Assembly (NCBI GenBank): GCA_963808815.1
Contig: CAWEGI010000014.1
Coordinates: forward strand, 248,001 to 312,000
Source of the DNA: DATBLE01 sp963808815
GTDB lineage: Bacteria > Actinomycetota > Thermoleophilia > Gaiellales > Gaiellaceae
Length of the DNA stretch: 64,000 bases
Direction: 5' to 3'
In this document: positions 17,843 through 25,994 of the stretch, one piece after another
Numbering within the stretch: position 1 is the stretch's first letter
Layout of the letters: every line of letters starts with the position of its first letter
Notes under the pieces: model-generated
Seen by the model: only the letters and a program-made list of their open reading frames with translations
Database searches by the model: none
What the model was told of the DNA's origin: nothing
Made by a program: the position numbers and the translations under genes

Positions 17843-18244
17843 CTACTCGTCGTCAGTTGGCTCGAAGTCGAGCGCAAGCGAGTTGATGCAGTACCGCTGG
17901 CCGGTCGGGTGCGGGCCGTCCGGGAAGACATGGCCGAGGTGCGAATCGCACGCGGCGCAGCGCACCTCGACGCGGCGCATGCCGTGGGACGTGTCCACCT
18001 CGATCTCGACCGCATCCTCGTCGGCGGGCTGGAAGAAGCTGGGCCAGCCCGAGCCGGAGTCGAACTTGGCGTCGGAGCGGAACAGTTCCGCCCCGCAGGC
18101 GCCGCACCGGAAGACACCGTCCACCTTGACGAAGTTGAGGTCGCCCGACCACGGCGGCTCGGTCGCGGCACAGCGCAGAATCTCGTAGCGGTCAGGGTCG
18201 AGCTCCTGCCGCCACTGCTCGTCGGACTTGCTGATTTTCTCCAT
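17843..18244 (-). CDS. msrB: Peptide-methionine (R)-S-oxide reductase MsrB
   Basis: A 133-residue MsrB that reduces methionine-R-sulfoxide in proteins. The protein has SGSGWPSF, the two CxxC pairs of the structural zinc site (CGAC and CAAC), GHVFPDG and the catalytic Cys in RYCINS. The length is that of a single-domain cytoplasmic MsrB. The ATG at 18244 is chosen because the family starts here (MEKISKSDEQWRQEL). It lies 5 nt after the XdhC C-terminal-domain gene, which places a repair enzyme at the end of the molybdenum hydroxylase maturation operon. Confidence 0.95.
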   Translation of the reverse strand: MEKISKSDEQWRQELDPDRYEILRCAATEPPWSGDLNFVKVDGVFRCGACGAELFRSDAKFDSGSGWPSFFQPADEDAVEIEVDTSHGMRRVEVRCAACDSHLGHVFPDGPHPTGQRYCINSLALDFEPTDDE

Positions 18245-18249
18245 GTTGT

Positions 18250-18999
18250 TTAGTCCACCTCGGCGTGGATTCGTTTCTTCGCCGTCTTCAGCGGCCCACC
18301 GTCGCGTCCGGCACGGACCGCAAGGATCTCCGCCAGGATCGACAGGGCCGTCTCGGCCTGGGTGTCGGCGCCGACGTCCAGCCCACAAGGGCCGGAGATC
18401 CGCTCGAGGGCCTCTTCCGACACGCCCGCCTCGAGCAGCCGCTCGCGGCGGCGCTCCTGGTTGCGCCGCGAGCCGAGCGCGCCGACGTAGAACGCCTCGG
18501 TCTCGAGCGCCCGCTTGAGCGCCGGCTCGTCGAACTTGTCGTCGTGCGTGAGGACGACGACCGCGGTCTGGTGGTCGGGCGCGACCCGGTCGAGCGCTTC
18601 CTCGGGCCACTCGACGATCAGCTCGTCGGCGCTGGGGATCCGCTCGGCGGTCGCGAACTTGGCCCGTGCGTCAGCGACGATCGCCGTCCAGCCGAGCAGC
18701 TTCGCAGCGCGACAGAGCGCCTCGGCAGTGTCGACGGCGCCGTAAACGAATAGTCGCGGCGGAGGCCCGTACCACTCCGCGAAGACCTTCGTGCCGTTCT
18801 CGAGCTCGAGCAGGCGGTTGCGGCCGCGGCGGATCAGTTCGTCGAACTGGCCGAGCGCCTCCTCCGGCACGCCGTCGCCCAACTGCTCGCCGCCCTCGAT
18901 GACGAGGCGCTTCGTGCCCGCGCCGGGCCCCTCGACGACGGTGAAGAGCACGGCACGCTCGTCCCCGTCCATCGCCCGTCGCAGCCGTTCGAGTAGCAC
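18250..18999 (-). CDS. XdhC C-terminal (Rossmann) domain protein
   Basis: A 249-residue protein matching the C-terminal half of XdhC/CoxI, the chaperone that binds and sulfurates molybdenum cofactor for insertion in xanthine dehydrogenase-type enzymes. The Rossmann segment LFVYGAVDTAEALCRAAKLLGW, the VVVLTHDDKFDEPALK block and FYVGALGSRRNQERRR are typical; GPCGLDVGADTQAETALSILAEILA closes the family pattern. The N-terminal cysteine-bearing XdhC domain is in a separate gene at 20016-20330. A TAGGTT -10 box 6 nt before the GTG indicates its own leaderless promoter within the end of the upstream methyltransferase gene. The first ~75 residues look like a weak, cysteine-free copy of the N-terminal domain. 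Confidence 0.85.
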   Translation of the reverse strand: MLLERLRRAMDGDERAVLFTVVEGPGAGTKRLVIEGGEQLGDGVPEEALGQFDELIRRGRNRLLELENGTKVFAEWYGPPPRLFVYGAVDTAEALCRAAKLLGWTAIVADARAKFATAERIPSADELIVEWPEEALDRVAPDHQTAVVVLTHDDKFDEPALKRALETEAFYVGALGSRRNQERRRERLLEAGVSEEALERISGPCGLDVGADTQAETALSILAEILAVRAGRDGGPLKTAKKRIHAEVD

Positions 19000-19005
19000 G
19001 CCGAC

Positions 19006-19011
19006 AACCTA
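19006..19011 (-). promoter_or_regulatory. -10 box TAGGTT, leaderless start of the XdhC C-domain gene
   Basis: On the minus strand TAGGTT ends 6 nt before the GTG at 18999. The box overlaps the stop codon of the methyltransferase gene. No ribosome site precedes the GTG. Confidence 0.4.
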
Positions 19012-20019
19012 CTCCGCTACGCCTTCGAAGAGGTGCCAACCGCTCGAGCTCGGCGTCGCCCCGACGAAACGGAAGCCGGCGGACGTCAGAAGCGCTGCGA
19101 GCTCCGCGGTCGACCGTTCGCAGCCGCCCGGGTTGACCAGCATGTTCAGATCGCCGAACTTCACGACCGGCTCTGCGTTCGGATCGCCGAGCTCCCGCTC
19201 GACGACGAACACGGATGTGCCAGGCTGCGCAGCGCGGCGGCAGGCGCTCAGGATGCGGAGTGCCTCGGGGTCTTCCCAGTCGTGGATGATCGCCTTCAAC
19301 AGGTACGCGTCGCCCGACGCAGGCACGCCGTCGAAGAAGCTGCCGCCGACGACCTCGAGGCGCTCGGCGACCGCCGGGTCGAGGTCGGCAGCCACTCCCT
19401 CGACGACGTCCGGCTGGTCGAACAGGACACCCCGCATGTCCGGGTACGCCTCGAGCAACCCGGTCAGGAGCGCGCCCCGACCCCCACCGACGTCGACGAC
19501 CCTGGAGAAGCGGCCGAAGTCGTAGGCATCGAGCAGCGACCGGTTGATGCCGCGGGTGATATCGGTCATCGCGCGATCGAACACCGCTCTCTCCTCCGCG
19601 TCGTCCGCGCGCGACTCCCAGACGTCGACGCCGTGAACGTGACGGAACGCGTTCTCGCCCGTGCGCACGCTGTGCAGGAGGTCACCCCACGCCTGCCAGG
19701 TCGGCGGGCGTCCGACGAATGCAGCCCAGCCGTGCAGCGTGTCCGGGGAGCTCTGCTGCAGCCGCTCGGCGAGCGGCGTCGAGGAGAAGCGTCTGCTGTC
19801 TTCCTCGCGGAAGATCCCGATGCTCGCAAGCGCCCGCAGCAGCCGGTACAGGGATCGCTCGTCGGTTCCCGACGCCGCGGCGAGGTCATCGATCGCTCTC
19901 GGCCCGTCCGCCAGGAGGTCGGGGATACCAAGGGTCACGGCGGCGTGAATCGCCTGGGTGACCTGGTAGCCGTTGATCAGCCTTCGCAGCTGATCCAGTT
20001 CCCGTTCCTCGACCTTCAC
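19009..20019 (-). CDS. SAM-dependent O-methyltransferase (acetylserotonin/hydroxyneurosporene type)
   Basis: A 336-residue class I methyltransferase with an N-terminal winged-helix dimerisation domain (IHAAVTLGIPDLLADGPRA, SLYRLLRALASIGIF) and a C-terminal catalytic domain: SAM motif VVDVGGGRGALLTGLL near residues 173-188, the acidic strand VLFDQPDVVEG and the catalytic-type His-Asp in IHDWEDPEALRIL. Enzymes of this type methylate hydroxyls of small, often aromatic, molecules. It overlaps the XdhC N-domain gene by GTGA and is wedged between the two halves of XdhC. Whether it acts on the substrate or product of the molybdenum hydroxylase is inference. Confidence 0.87.
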   Translation of the reverse strand: MKVEERELDQLRRLINGYQVTQAIHAAVTLGIPDLLADGPRAIDDLAAASGTDERSLYRLLRALASIGIFREEDSRRFSSTPLAERLQQSSPDTLHGWAAFVGRPPTWQAWGDLLHSVRTGENAFRHVHGVDVWESRADDAEERAVFDRAMTDITRGINRSLLDAYDFGRFSRVVDVGGGRGALLTGLLEAYPDMRGVLFDQPDVVEGVAADLDPAVAERLEVVGGSFFDGVPASGDAYLLKAIIHDWEDPEALRILSACRRAAQPGTSVFVVERELGDPNAEPVVKFGDLNMLVNPGGCERSTAELAALLTSAGFRFVGATPSSSGWHLFEGVAE

Positions 20020-20330
20020 TCCTCGAGCCGCTCGACGAATACGTCGATCTCGCCGCCGCACGGAAGGCCGACCGACCAGGCCTCCTCGTCGGCGATCCCG
20101 TAGCTGAGCAGCTTCGGCGTTCCTGTCTCCATCACCTCGCGCGCGTTCTCGTACACGTCCGACTCGACGCAGCCACCCGAGACCGACCCGCACATCTGGC
20201 CCGACTCCGAGACGGCGAGGCTGGTCCCCACCGGCCGCGGCGCGGACCGCCGCGTCGCGACGACCGTGGCGACCACGACCTTCTCGCCGTTCTCGCGCCA
20301 GCGCTCGACCTCGTCCAGGATCTCCTTCAC
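20016..20330 (-). CDS. XdhC/CoxI N-terminal domain protein
   Basis: A 104-residue protein equal to the N-terminal XdhC_CoxI domain. The segment VVATVVATRRSAPRPVGTSL and the cysteine-containing GQMCGSVSGGCVESDVYE are the conserved hallmarks; the second cysteine lies where Moco binding has been placed in XdhC. The protein ends at GGEIDVFVERLEE, exactly at the domain boundary, so this looks like a true gene split, not a truncation. Its GTG start overlaps the stop of the VWA gene and its stop overlaps the start of the methyltransferase, so it is tightly coupled in the operon. The C-terminal domain is encoded 1 kb downstream. Confidence 0.88.
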   Translation of the reverse strand: MKEILDEVERWRENGEKVVVATVVATRRSAPRPVGTSLAVSESGQMCGSVSGGCVESDVYENAREVMETGTPKLLSYGIADEEAWSVGLPCGGEIDVFVERLEE

Positions 20331-21454
20331 GCCGCATGCCTCCTCTCGATGCCGGCGAGGACGCCGGCCAGCTCTTCCAGGCTGGACAAATTGTGCCCCG
20401 GCAGGAACCGGTCGACGAACGGCAGCGCAGCGCGCATCCCGCCCGCGAGCGGCTCGTAGTCCGGATGACCCTTGAGCGGGTTCACCCACACGACCGAGTA
20501 GGCGCAGCGGGCGAGCCGCGCCATCTCTCGCGCGACGGTCGCCGTGTCGTCGCGCTCCCAGCCGTCGGAGACGATGATGACGACCGCGCCGCGGGAGAGC
20601 GCCCGCCTGCCCCAGAGGTCGTTGAACGCCTTCAGCGACGCGCCGATCCGCGTGCCGCCCGACCAGTCGACCACGCGCCTCGAGGCCTCCTCGAGCGCCC
20701 GCTCCGGGTCGACGCCGTGCAGTTCCTCGGTCAGGCGGGTCAGGCGGGTGCCGAACGCGAACGCCTCGACACCGCGGCCGCTCTCGAGCAGCGCGTGCAC
20801 GAACATCAGGATCGCCCGCGAGTAGGGCTCCATCGAGCCTGACACGTCGCAGAGCACGATCAGCTTGCGGTGGGTCTCGACCCGGCTCCGGAAAGCCCGC
20901 TCGACCGGGTCGCCGCCGGTGGCGAGCGAGGCGCGGACGAGGCGGCGCAGGTCGAGCGTCGTCCCGTTCGGGTTGCGGCGCAGCCTCCGTGAGCGACGCT
21001 GCGGGCGGGTGGACGCGAGCTCGGCGATCAGGCGCCGGATCCGCGTCAACTCCTCGTCGGTCAGCTCCGAGAAGTCCTTCTCGCGGAGCAGCTCCTGGGC
21101 GCTCCACCCCGCCTGGCGGTCGTCCCCCTCCGCGGCAGCGGCCGTCTCCTCGGCTCCGTCGCGAGAGCTCACCTTCGTTGCCCGCACCTGCTCGACCCGA
21201 GGCGTTCTCGGCGGCGCGAGCTCGGGAGCGCGGAGGAACCACGCAGCGAATGCCCGGTCGAAGGCGTCGATGTCGTCGGCCCGCGAGACCAGCGTCTGCC
21301 GGAGCGTCCAGTAGACGTCGTCGCGGCGGCCGAGGTCGATCGCGTCGAGGCCCGTCATCGCGTCGGAGATGCGGCCCGGGCCGACCTCCAGCCCGGCCTC
21401 GCGGAGCACCCGGCCAAACGTGACCACCTGCCGGACGAGGGCGCTACCGCTCAT
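20327..21454 (-). CDS. CoxE-like VWA-domain protein
   Basis: A 375-residue protein of the CoxE family, which works with a MoxR-type AAA ATPase in maturing molybdenum hydroxylases such as CO dehydrogenase. The VWA metal site appears as IVLCDVSGSMEPYS near residues 196-209 (DxSxS), with the later T in SGGTRIGASL and D in VIIVSDGWERDD. The N-terminal half is helical and charged. It follows the CoxD-like ATPase by 63 nt, has GGAG before its ATG, and overlaps the XdhC N-domain gene. In carboxydotrophs CoxD and CoxE act on the copper-sulfur-molybdenum site; here the target is presumably the enzyme at 24.7-28.5 kb. Confidence 0.9.
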   Translation of the reverse strand: MSGSALVRQVVTFGRVLREAGLEVGPGRISDAMTGLDAIDLGRRDDVYWTLRQTLVSRADDIDAFDRAFAAWFLRAPELAPPRTPRVEQVRATKVSSRDGAEETAAAAEGDDRQAGWSAQELLREKDFSELTDEELTRIRRLIAELASTRPQRRSRRLRRNPNGTTLDLRRLVRASLATGGDPVERAFRSRVETHRKLIVLCDVSGSMEPYSRAILMFVHALLESGRGVEAFAFGTRLTRLTEELHGVDPERALEEASRRVVDWSGGTRIGASLKAFNDLWGRRALSRGAVVIIVSDGWERDDTATVAREMARLARCAYSVVWVNPLKGHPDYEPLAGGMRAALPFVDRFLPGHNLSSLEELAGVLAGIERRHAA

Positions 21455-21517
21455 GCCCGCTCCAGCGCCGACCGAGCCGGCGCCTCCGCTCTTTGTCGAG
21501 CGCCGTCGAGCCTACGC

Positions 21518-22387
21518 TCATGCGCGGGCCTCCTCGACGAGCGTCGCGAGCGCGGCGTCGCGGACGGTCTCCAGGTCCTCGTGGTACTTCAGCACCGAGC
21601 CCAGCGTCTGCTGGACGATCTCGGCGTCGAGGTCCTCGCGGCCGAGCACCGCGAGTGCCTGGGCCCAGTCGATGGTCTCGGCGACGCCAGGCGGCTTCGC
21701 GAGGTCGAGTCCGCGCAGGCCCCGCACGAACCTTGCCGCCTGCGTCGCGAGCCGCTCCGGGATGCCGGGCACGCGCAGCACGACGATCTCGATCTCACGC
21801 TCGAGCACCGGGTGCCCGATCCAGTGGAAGAGGCAGCGCCGCTTCAGGGCATCGTGCAGCTCGCGCGTGCGGTTGGAGGTGAGAATCACGCTCGGCCGAC
21901 GGACGGCGGAGATCGTGCCGATCTCCGGAATCGTGATCTGGAAGTCGGAGAGCACCTCGAGCAGGAACGCCTCGAACTCCTCGTCTGCCCGGTCGATCTC
22001 GTCGATCAGGAGCACCACCGGCTGCTCGCTCTCGATCGCCTCCAGCAGCGGCCGCCGGATCAGGAACTCCGGGCCGAAGAGCTCCTCCTCGTCCACGGTG
22101 CCCTCCTGCGCGGCGCGGATGTGCAGGAGCTGCCGCGAGTAGTTCCACTCGTAGACGGCGTGCGCGACGTCGAGGCCCTCGTAGCACTGCAGTCGGATCA
22201 GTCGCGCGGGCAGGGCGCGGGCGAGCGCTTTGGCCGCCTCGGTCTTCCCCACCCCGGCTTCGCCCTCGAGCAGAAGCGGCTTCCCGAGGCGCAGCGACAG
22301 GAAGAGCGCGGTCGCCAGCCCGCGGTCGGGCAGGTAGTCGGCGTCGCGCAGCGAGCGCTCGAGGTCGTCGATGGTGGCAAGTCCCAT
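21518..22387 (-). CDS. MoxR-family AAA ATPase, CoxD-like
   Basis: A 289-residue AAA+ ATPase. Walker A is LEGEAGVGKTEAAKALA near residues 41-57, Walker B is LLIDEIDRADEEFEAFLLE near 128, sensor-like LTSNRTRELHDALKRRCLFHW near 178 holds the arginine finger region. CoxD-type members remodel molybdenum hydroxylases together with a VWA partner, encoded just downstream. The ATG at 22387 lies 7 nt after a TAGAGT box on the minus strand, so it seems leaderless and heads the operon moxR-vwa-xdhC(N)-methyltransferase-xdhC(C)-msrB. It is divergent from the metallo-beta-lactamase gene. Confidence 0.92.
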   Translation of the reverse strand: MGLATIDDLERSLRDADYLPDRGLATALFLSLRLGKPLLLEGEAGVGKTEAAKALARALPARLIRLQCYEGLDVAHAVYEWNYSRQLLHIRAAQEGTVDEEELFGPEFLIRRPLLEAIESEQPVVLLIDEIDRADEEFEAFLLEVLSDFQITIPEIGTISAVRRPSVILTSNRTRELHDALKRRCLFHWIGHPVLEREIEIVVLRVPGIPERLATQAARFVRGLRGLDLAKPPGVAETIDWAQALAVLGREDLDAEIVQQTLGSVLKYHEDLETVRDAALATLVEEARA

Positions 22388-22394
22388 TGATCGA

Positions 22395-22400
22395 ACTCTA
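22395..22400 (-). promoter_or_regulatory. -10 box TAGAGT for the CoxD-like operon
   Basis: On the minus strand TAGAGT ends 7 nt before the ATG at 22387, with no ribosome site, indicating a leaderless transcript. No clear -35 box is visible. Confidence 0.45.
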
Positions 22401-22408
22401 GTCTCGCG

Positions 22409-22437
22409 TTGACTTCCGGGGCACCCAGGCGTACAAA
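22409..22437 (+). promoter_or_regulatory. Promoter TTGACT-17-TACAAA, leaderless
   Basis: A near-consensus -35 TTGACT (22409-22414) and -10 TACAAA (22432-22437) are separated by 17 nt. The GTG start at 22444 follows 6 nt after the -10 box, so transcription should start at the start codon. This is the clearest housekeeping-type promoter in the window and drives the plus arm of the molybdenum hydroxylase region. Confidence 0.7.
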
Positions 22438-22443
22438 CGCAGC

Positions 22444-23310
22444 GTGGCGACGCACGAGATCAAGCTCCTCTCGCTCACGGACGTCTTCGTCGAGTCGAGC
22501 TTCCTCGTCCTCGGTCGCAACATGGGCACCCCCGTCTGGGTGCACACCTGGGGCATGCTCATCCTCGGCAACCCCGAGGGGCCGATCCTCGTCGACACCG
22601 GCGCGAGCTACCCGGAGATCATGGAGCGGCTCGGGATGAAGGGCCGCATCGACGAGGAGATGGAGCTCGAGAACGCGCTCGCCGGCCATGGCGTCGGGAT
22701 CGGCGACGTCGCGGCCGTGCTGCACAGTCACTGCCACATCGACCACGCCGGCAAGGACGACCACTTCCCGTTGACAACGCCGGTGGTGATGAACCGGCGC
22801 GAGCTCGAGCACTCGGCGTCGGGGCTGATGGGCGGGCAGTACCCGCCCGAGTACGTGAAGCACCACATCGACCGGCTGCACGCGCCGGGAGCGCTGCGGC
22901 TCCTCGACCTCGAGCTGTCCGGCCCGGACGAGATCTTCGAGGGGATCGTCTGCGAGGCGGCGGGCGGGCACACCGAGGGCTCGATGAACGTCCTGGTCGA
23001 GACCGCCCAGGGCACCGCGTGCATCTGCGGCGACGTCATCTACGACATCCAGAACCAGATCGTGGAGCCGTGGCACCAGGTGCTCGCCGACGAACCGCAG
23101 ACGACCGGCAACCACACGATGACGAAGCGCTCGGAGAAGGCCGCGATCAAGAAAGCCCTGAACCGCGACTTCGTCCTGCCGTTGCACGACTTTCCGGCGC
23201 GGGTCGAGGGCGGCCGGGTCGTCGCCCGCCTCAAGCACGAGGTGCCGGGCCCGGAGTTCGACGTCGCCGAGTTCGCTGCCGAGGTGGCCGCGCCCGTGGC
23301 CGCCGTCTGA
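22444..23310 (+). CDS. Metallo-beta-lactamase-fold hydrolase (lactonase-like)
   Basis: A 288-residue MBL-fold enzyme. The metal motif LHSHCHIDHAGKDDHF (HxHxDH with the second zinc ligand set) is near residues 98-113, GGHTEGSM near 178 gives the third His, GDVIYD near 197 the bridging Asp, and FVLPLHDF near 245 the last His. The overall pattern resembles N-acyl-homoserine lactonases and related lactone or ester hydrolases. The long GTG start is leaderless from a strong promoter. Divergent from the CoxD-like ATPase, it probably belongs to the pathway of the molybdenum hydroxylase, for example by opening a ring formed or used there; that is inference. Confidence 0.85.
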   Translation: MATHEIKLLSLTDVFVESSFLVLGRNMGTPVWVHTWGMLILGNPEGPILVDTGASYPEIMERLGMKGRIDEEMELENALAGHGVGIGDVAAVLHSHCHIDHAGKDDHFPLTTPVVMNRRELEHSASGLMGGQYPPEYVKHHIDRLHAPGALRLLDLELSGPDEIFEGIVCEAAGGHTEGSMNVLVETAQGTACICGDVIYDIQNQIVEPWHQVLADEPQTTGNHTMTKRSEKAAIKKALNRDFVLPLHDFPARVEGGRVVARLKHEVPGPEFDVAEFAAEVAAPVAAV

Positions 23311-23359
23311 GGCCGCCTCATGTAGCGTCAGCTCCGACGTCGACCGAAAGGAGCATGGG

Positions 23360-23761
23360 ATGGAATTGCCCGAGCACGTCCGCGAGCGCCTCGAGGAACC
23401 GAACTTCTGGCACCTGGCAACGGTGAATCCGGACGGGTCGCCTCAGTCGACCACCGTCTGGGTCGACGTACGCGACGGCAAGATCCTGGTCAACACCGCT
23501 CTGGGCCGCAAGAAGCCGCGGAACCTCGAGCGCGAGCCGCGTGTGGCGCTCTCGTGGCACGGAGCGACCGACAGCGGCTACGAGAGCTACGGGGTCCAGG
23601 GGCGAGTCGTCGACTCGTACACCGGCGACCAGGCCGAGGCGGACATCGACTCGCTGGCGCAGAAGTACATCGGCCAGTCGCCGTATCCGTGGCGGAGCCC
23701 CGGCGAGCAGCGGATCACCTTCCTGGTCGAGCCCACACACGTCTTCGGGATGGGCCGCTGA
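23360..23761 (+). CDS. PPOX-class FMN/F420-dependent protein
   Basis: A 133-residue split-barrel flavin reductase-fold protein of the PPOX class, common in actinobacteria and often F420-dependent. FWHLATVNPDGSPQSTTVWV near residues 17-36 and ILVNTALGRKKPRNLEREPRV near 42-63 are the typical cofactor-contact regions; ITFLVEPTHVFGMG closes the barrel. AAAGGAG precedes the ATG. It lies 49 nt after the hydrolase gene and probably shares its transcript. The substrate is unknown, and FMN as cofactor cannot be excluded. Confidence 0.85.
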   Translation: MELPEHVRERLEEPNFWHLATVNPDGSPQSTTVWVDVRDGKILVNTALGRKKPRNLEREPRVALSWHGATDSGYESYGVQGRVVDSYTGDQAEADIDSLAQKYIGQSPYPWRSPGEQRITFLVEPTHVFGMGR

Positions 23762-23810
23762 GTCGAGCGAGGCGCTCGGCGCACCCGTTCCGGCCACCGG
23801 TCGATATGCC

Positions 23811-24644
23811 TTGCAGGGCCGGTCGACGCGGGCCGGGCTCGAGCTCTGGGCGCGCGACTCCGGCCGCCGAATCGTCGTTCTGAACGACGAGAGCGACGCG
23901 CAGCTCGCGGCCAGGGTCCACCACCGGCTCGTCGAGCAGGGCTGCAACCCGGTTCTCGGGCCATACGGAAGTGACACCATGCGGGCCGTCGCGCGCGCCC
24001 GCGGTGGCCGGGTGGTCTGGAACCACGGCGCAGCGGCGGACGACGTCCAGCAGCTGCCGGGCGTCGTCTCCGTCGCGACGCCGGCGAGCGGCTACCTCGT
24101 GGCGCTCGCGCAGGCGGCCGCCGGGCTCGGAGCGGCACGCCTCGCCGTCCTGACCGCCCCCGGGCCTTTCGCAGCTGCGGCGCGGGAAGGCCTCGAACGT
24201 GCGGCCGCCTCGCTCGGCGTCGAGCTCATGGCCTCTGCGACCGGGGCCGACGGCGTGCTCCTGTGCGGCCCGGTCGAGTGGGAGGCGAAACGCTTTCGCG
24301 AGCTGGACCGTCGTGGGCTTCTCTTCGGCGGCGTGTCGCCTGGACTCCCGGACGCCCCACGCGCCTGGCCGGACGGAACGCTCGCGCCCGTCCAGTGGCA
24401 TCCCGAGCTCGGAGGGCCGTCAGGACTGGAGGACTATGTCGCAGCGCAGGCATACGCCGCGGCGCTGATCGCCGAGCGCTGCCTCGCGCTCGACCTCGCA
24501 GATCCCCTGTCGGCAGCCCACTCGCTCGCCACCGAGACGTTCTTCGGCCGGTTCGAACTGGACGAAACGGGCCTCCAGAGCGGCCACCGGCTCTCCGTCG
24601 TCCGCTGGCAAGACGGCCGCCAGACCCTCGTCCAGCCGGCATAG
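23811..24644 (+). CDS. Leu/Ile/Val-binding-protein-like domain protein, no visible signal peptide
   Basis: The frame resembles periplasmic binding protein type 1 (LivK/ABC branched-chain amino acid receptor): GRYALQGRSTRAGLELWARDSG, VLGPYGSDTMRAVARARGGRVV, PASGYLVALAQAAAGLGAARLAVL and the closing YAAALIAERCLALDLADPLSAA. It is only about 280 residues against 370-400 for the family and has no signal peptide. The homology extends a few residues upstream of the TTG at 23811, where no standard start exists in frame before the previous gene, so the start is uncertain and a frameshift at the junction is possible. Such a cytoplasmic binding protein could be a ligand sensor for the hydroxylase substrate. 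Confidence 0.6.
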   Translation: MQGRSTRAGLELWARDSGRRIVVLNDESDAQLAARVHHRLVEQGCNPVLGPYGSDTMRAVARARGGRVVWNHGAAADDVQQLPGVVSVATPASGYLVALAQAAAGLGAARLAVLTAPGPFAAAAREGLERAAASLGVELMASATGADGVLLCGPVEWEAKRFRELDRRGLLFGGVSPGLPDAPRAWPDGTLAPVQWHPELGGPSGLEDYVAAQAYAAALIAERCLALDLADPLSAAHSLATETFFGRFELDETGLQSGHRLSVVRWQDGRQTLVQPA

Positions 24645-24714
24645 CCGATCGGCTGCAACCGCGGTTTCGCCCCGCAGAGCGCATGACCGTTCCTTGTTTG
24701 ACACCAAGGGCGGT

Positions 24715-25542
24715 ATGACTGGAGAATCGCAAGCGGTGGGCCTGAACGACGTCTCCGTGCTGATTCCGTCCTCGGCCGACGAGGCGGTCGCGGCGTTCGG
24801 CGACGGCAAGGACGTCACCGTCGTCGCCGGCGGGACGATCGTGCTGCCCGACCTCGTTGCCGGAAGGCTCCGGCCGAAGAGCGCCCTGTATCTCGGGCGG
24901 GCCGGCCTCTCGGGGATCGCACGCACCGACGGCCGCGTGACGATCGGGGCGGCGACACCTGTCTCGGAGCTTGCCGACGCGGATGCGCCGCTCGCCGAGG
25001 CCGCCCGGCACGTCGGCGACCTCGAGGTCCGCGCGCAGGCGACCGTCGGCGGCAACCTCTGCTCCGTCGCCTCCGACGACGCGCCCCGTGGAGATCTCCA
25101 GGCGCCGCTGCTCGCGCTCGCCGCGAGCGTGCGCTCGACCGGGAAAGGCGGCGAGAAGACCGAGCCGCTGGAGGACTTCCTCGCCGACGGGACGGGCCGA
25201 CTCGTGCTTGACGTCTCCTACGACGACGCCCCTCGGCAGGCGGGTTACGCGTCGATCTGGCGCCCCCACTCGCATCACTACACGATCCTCGCGGTCTGTG
25301 CGACGCGGACAGCTGACGCTGTCCGCGTCGGGATCACAGGTGCCGGGCCACGCGGAATGCGCGCTCCCGCCGTCGAGCAGGCGCTCCAGCAGGGCGACGA
25401 CCCTAGCCGTGCAGCCCAGCGTGTGCTCGACGATGTCGAGCACACGCTCAGAGACGATCCGCTCGCCTCGGCGTGGTACCGCACCCAGCTCTTGCCGCGC
25501 CTCGTCGAGCGTGCCCTCGCCGACCTCCAGGAGACTCGATGA
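24715..25542 (+). CDS. Molybdenum hydroxylase FAD-binding subunit (CoxM/XdhB-like)
   Basis: A 275-residue FAD subunit of the xanthine dehydrogenase family, passing electrons from the 2Fe-2S clusters to the acceptor. TVVAGGTIVLPDL near residue 38 is the first FAD-binding loop, ATVGGNLCSVASDDAPRGDLQAPLL the second, and the C-terminal CO-dehydrogenase flavoprotein domain ends ALADLQETR. The ATG at 24715, preceded by AAGGG, is preferred to an upstream TTG. It overlaps the 2Fe-2S gene by ATGA. Order FAD, FeS, Mo matches CoxMSL-type operons. Confidence 0.9.
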   Translation: MTGESQAVGLNDVSVLIPSSADEAVAAFGDGKDVTVVAGGTIVLPDLVAGRLRPKSALYLGRAGLSGIARTDGRVTIGAATPVSELADADAPLAEAARHVGDLEVRAQATVGGNLCSVASDDAPRGDLQAPLLALAASVRSTGKGGEKTEPLEDFLADGTGRLVLDVSYDDAPRQAGYASIWRPHSHHYTILAVCATRTADAVRVGITGAGPRGMRAPAVEQALQQGDDPSRAAQRVLDDVEHTLRDDPLASAWYRTQLLPRLVERALADLQETR

Positions 25543-25994
25543 ACCTGACCGTCAACGGCGTCGAGCGCGAGGTCGAGAGCCACGCGCTCCGGCCGCTGCT
25601 CCACGTCCTGCGCGAGGAGCTCGGCATCACGAGCCCGAAGGCCGGTTGCCAGCAGGGCGGCTGCGGCACCTGCACCGTGCTCGTCGAAGGCGAGCCGCGC
25701 CGGTCGTGCCTCCTCCCGCTGGCCGCGGTCGACGGCGCGGCGATCACCACGGTCGAAGGGATCGGCACGCCCGAGCAGCTCGGGCCGGTCCAGGCCGCGT
25801 TCCACGACAAGTACGGCTCCCAGTGCGGGTTCTGCACGCCAGGGATGCTGCTCGCGACCCACGCGCTGATCGAGCGCTCGCCGAAGGCCGGACGCGACGA
25901 GATCGAGGAGGCGCTCGCCGGCCACGTGTGCCGCTGCACCGGCTACGTGAAGATCCTCGAGGCCGTCGAGGCTGCGGTAGGGACCGCATCGTGA
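25539..25994 (+). CDS. Molybdenum hydroxylase 2Fe-2S subunit (CoxS/XdhC-type small subunit)
   Basis: A 151-residue iron-sulfur subunit with two [2Fe-2S] clusters. The plant-type ferredoxin site is CQQGGCGTCTVL with a later Cys in RRSCLLPL; the helical second domain has CGFCTPGM and CRCTGY, giving all eight cysteines. It shuttles electrons from the molybdenum site to FAD. The ATG overlaps the FAD gene stop and its own stop overlaps the GTG of the first molybdopterin gene, so the complex is translated in tight coupling. Confidence 0.95.
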   Translation: MNLTVNGVEREVESHALRPLLHVLREELGITSPKAGCQQGGCGTCTVLVEGEPRRSCLLPLAAVDGAAITTVEGIGTPEQLGPVQAAFHDKYGSQCGFCTPGMLLATHALIERSPKAGRDEIEEALAGHVCRCTGYVKILEAVEAAVGTAS

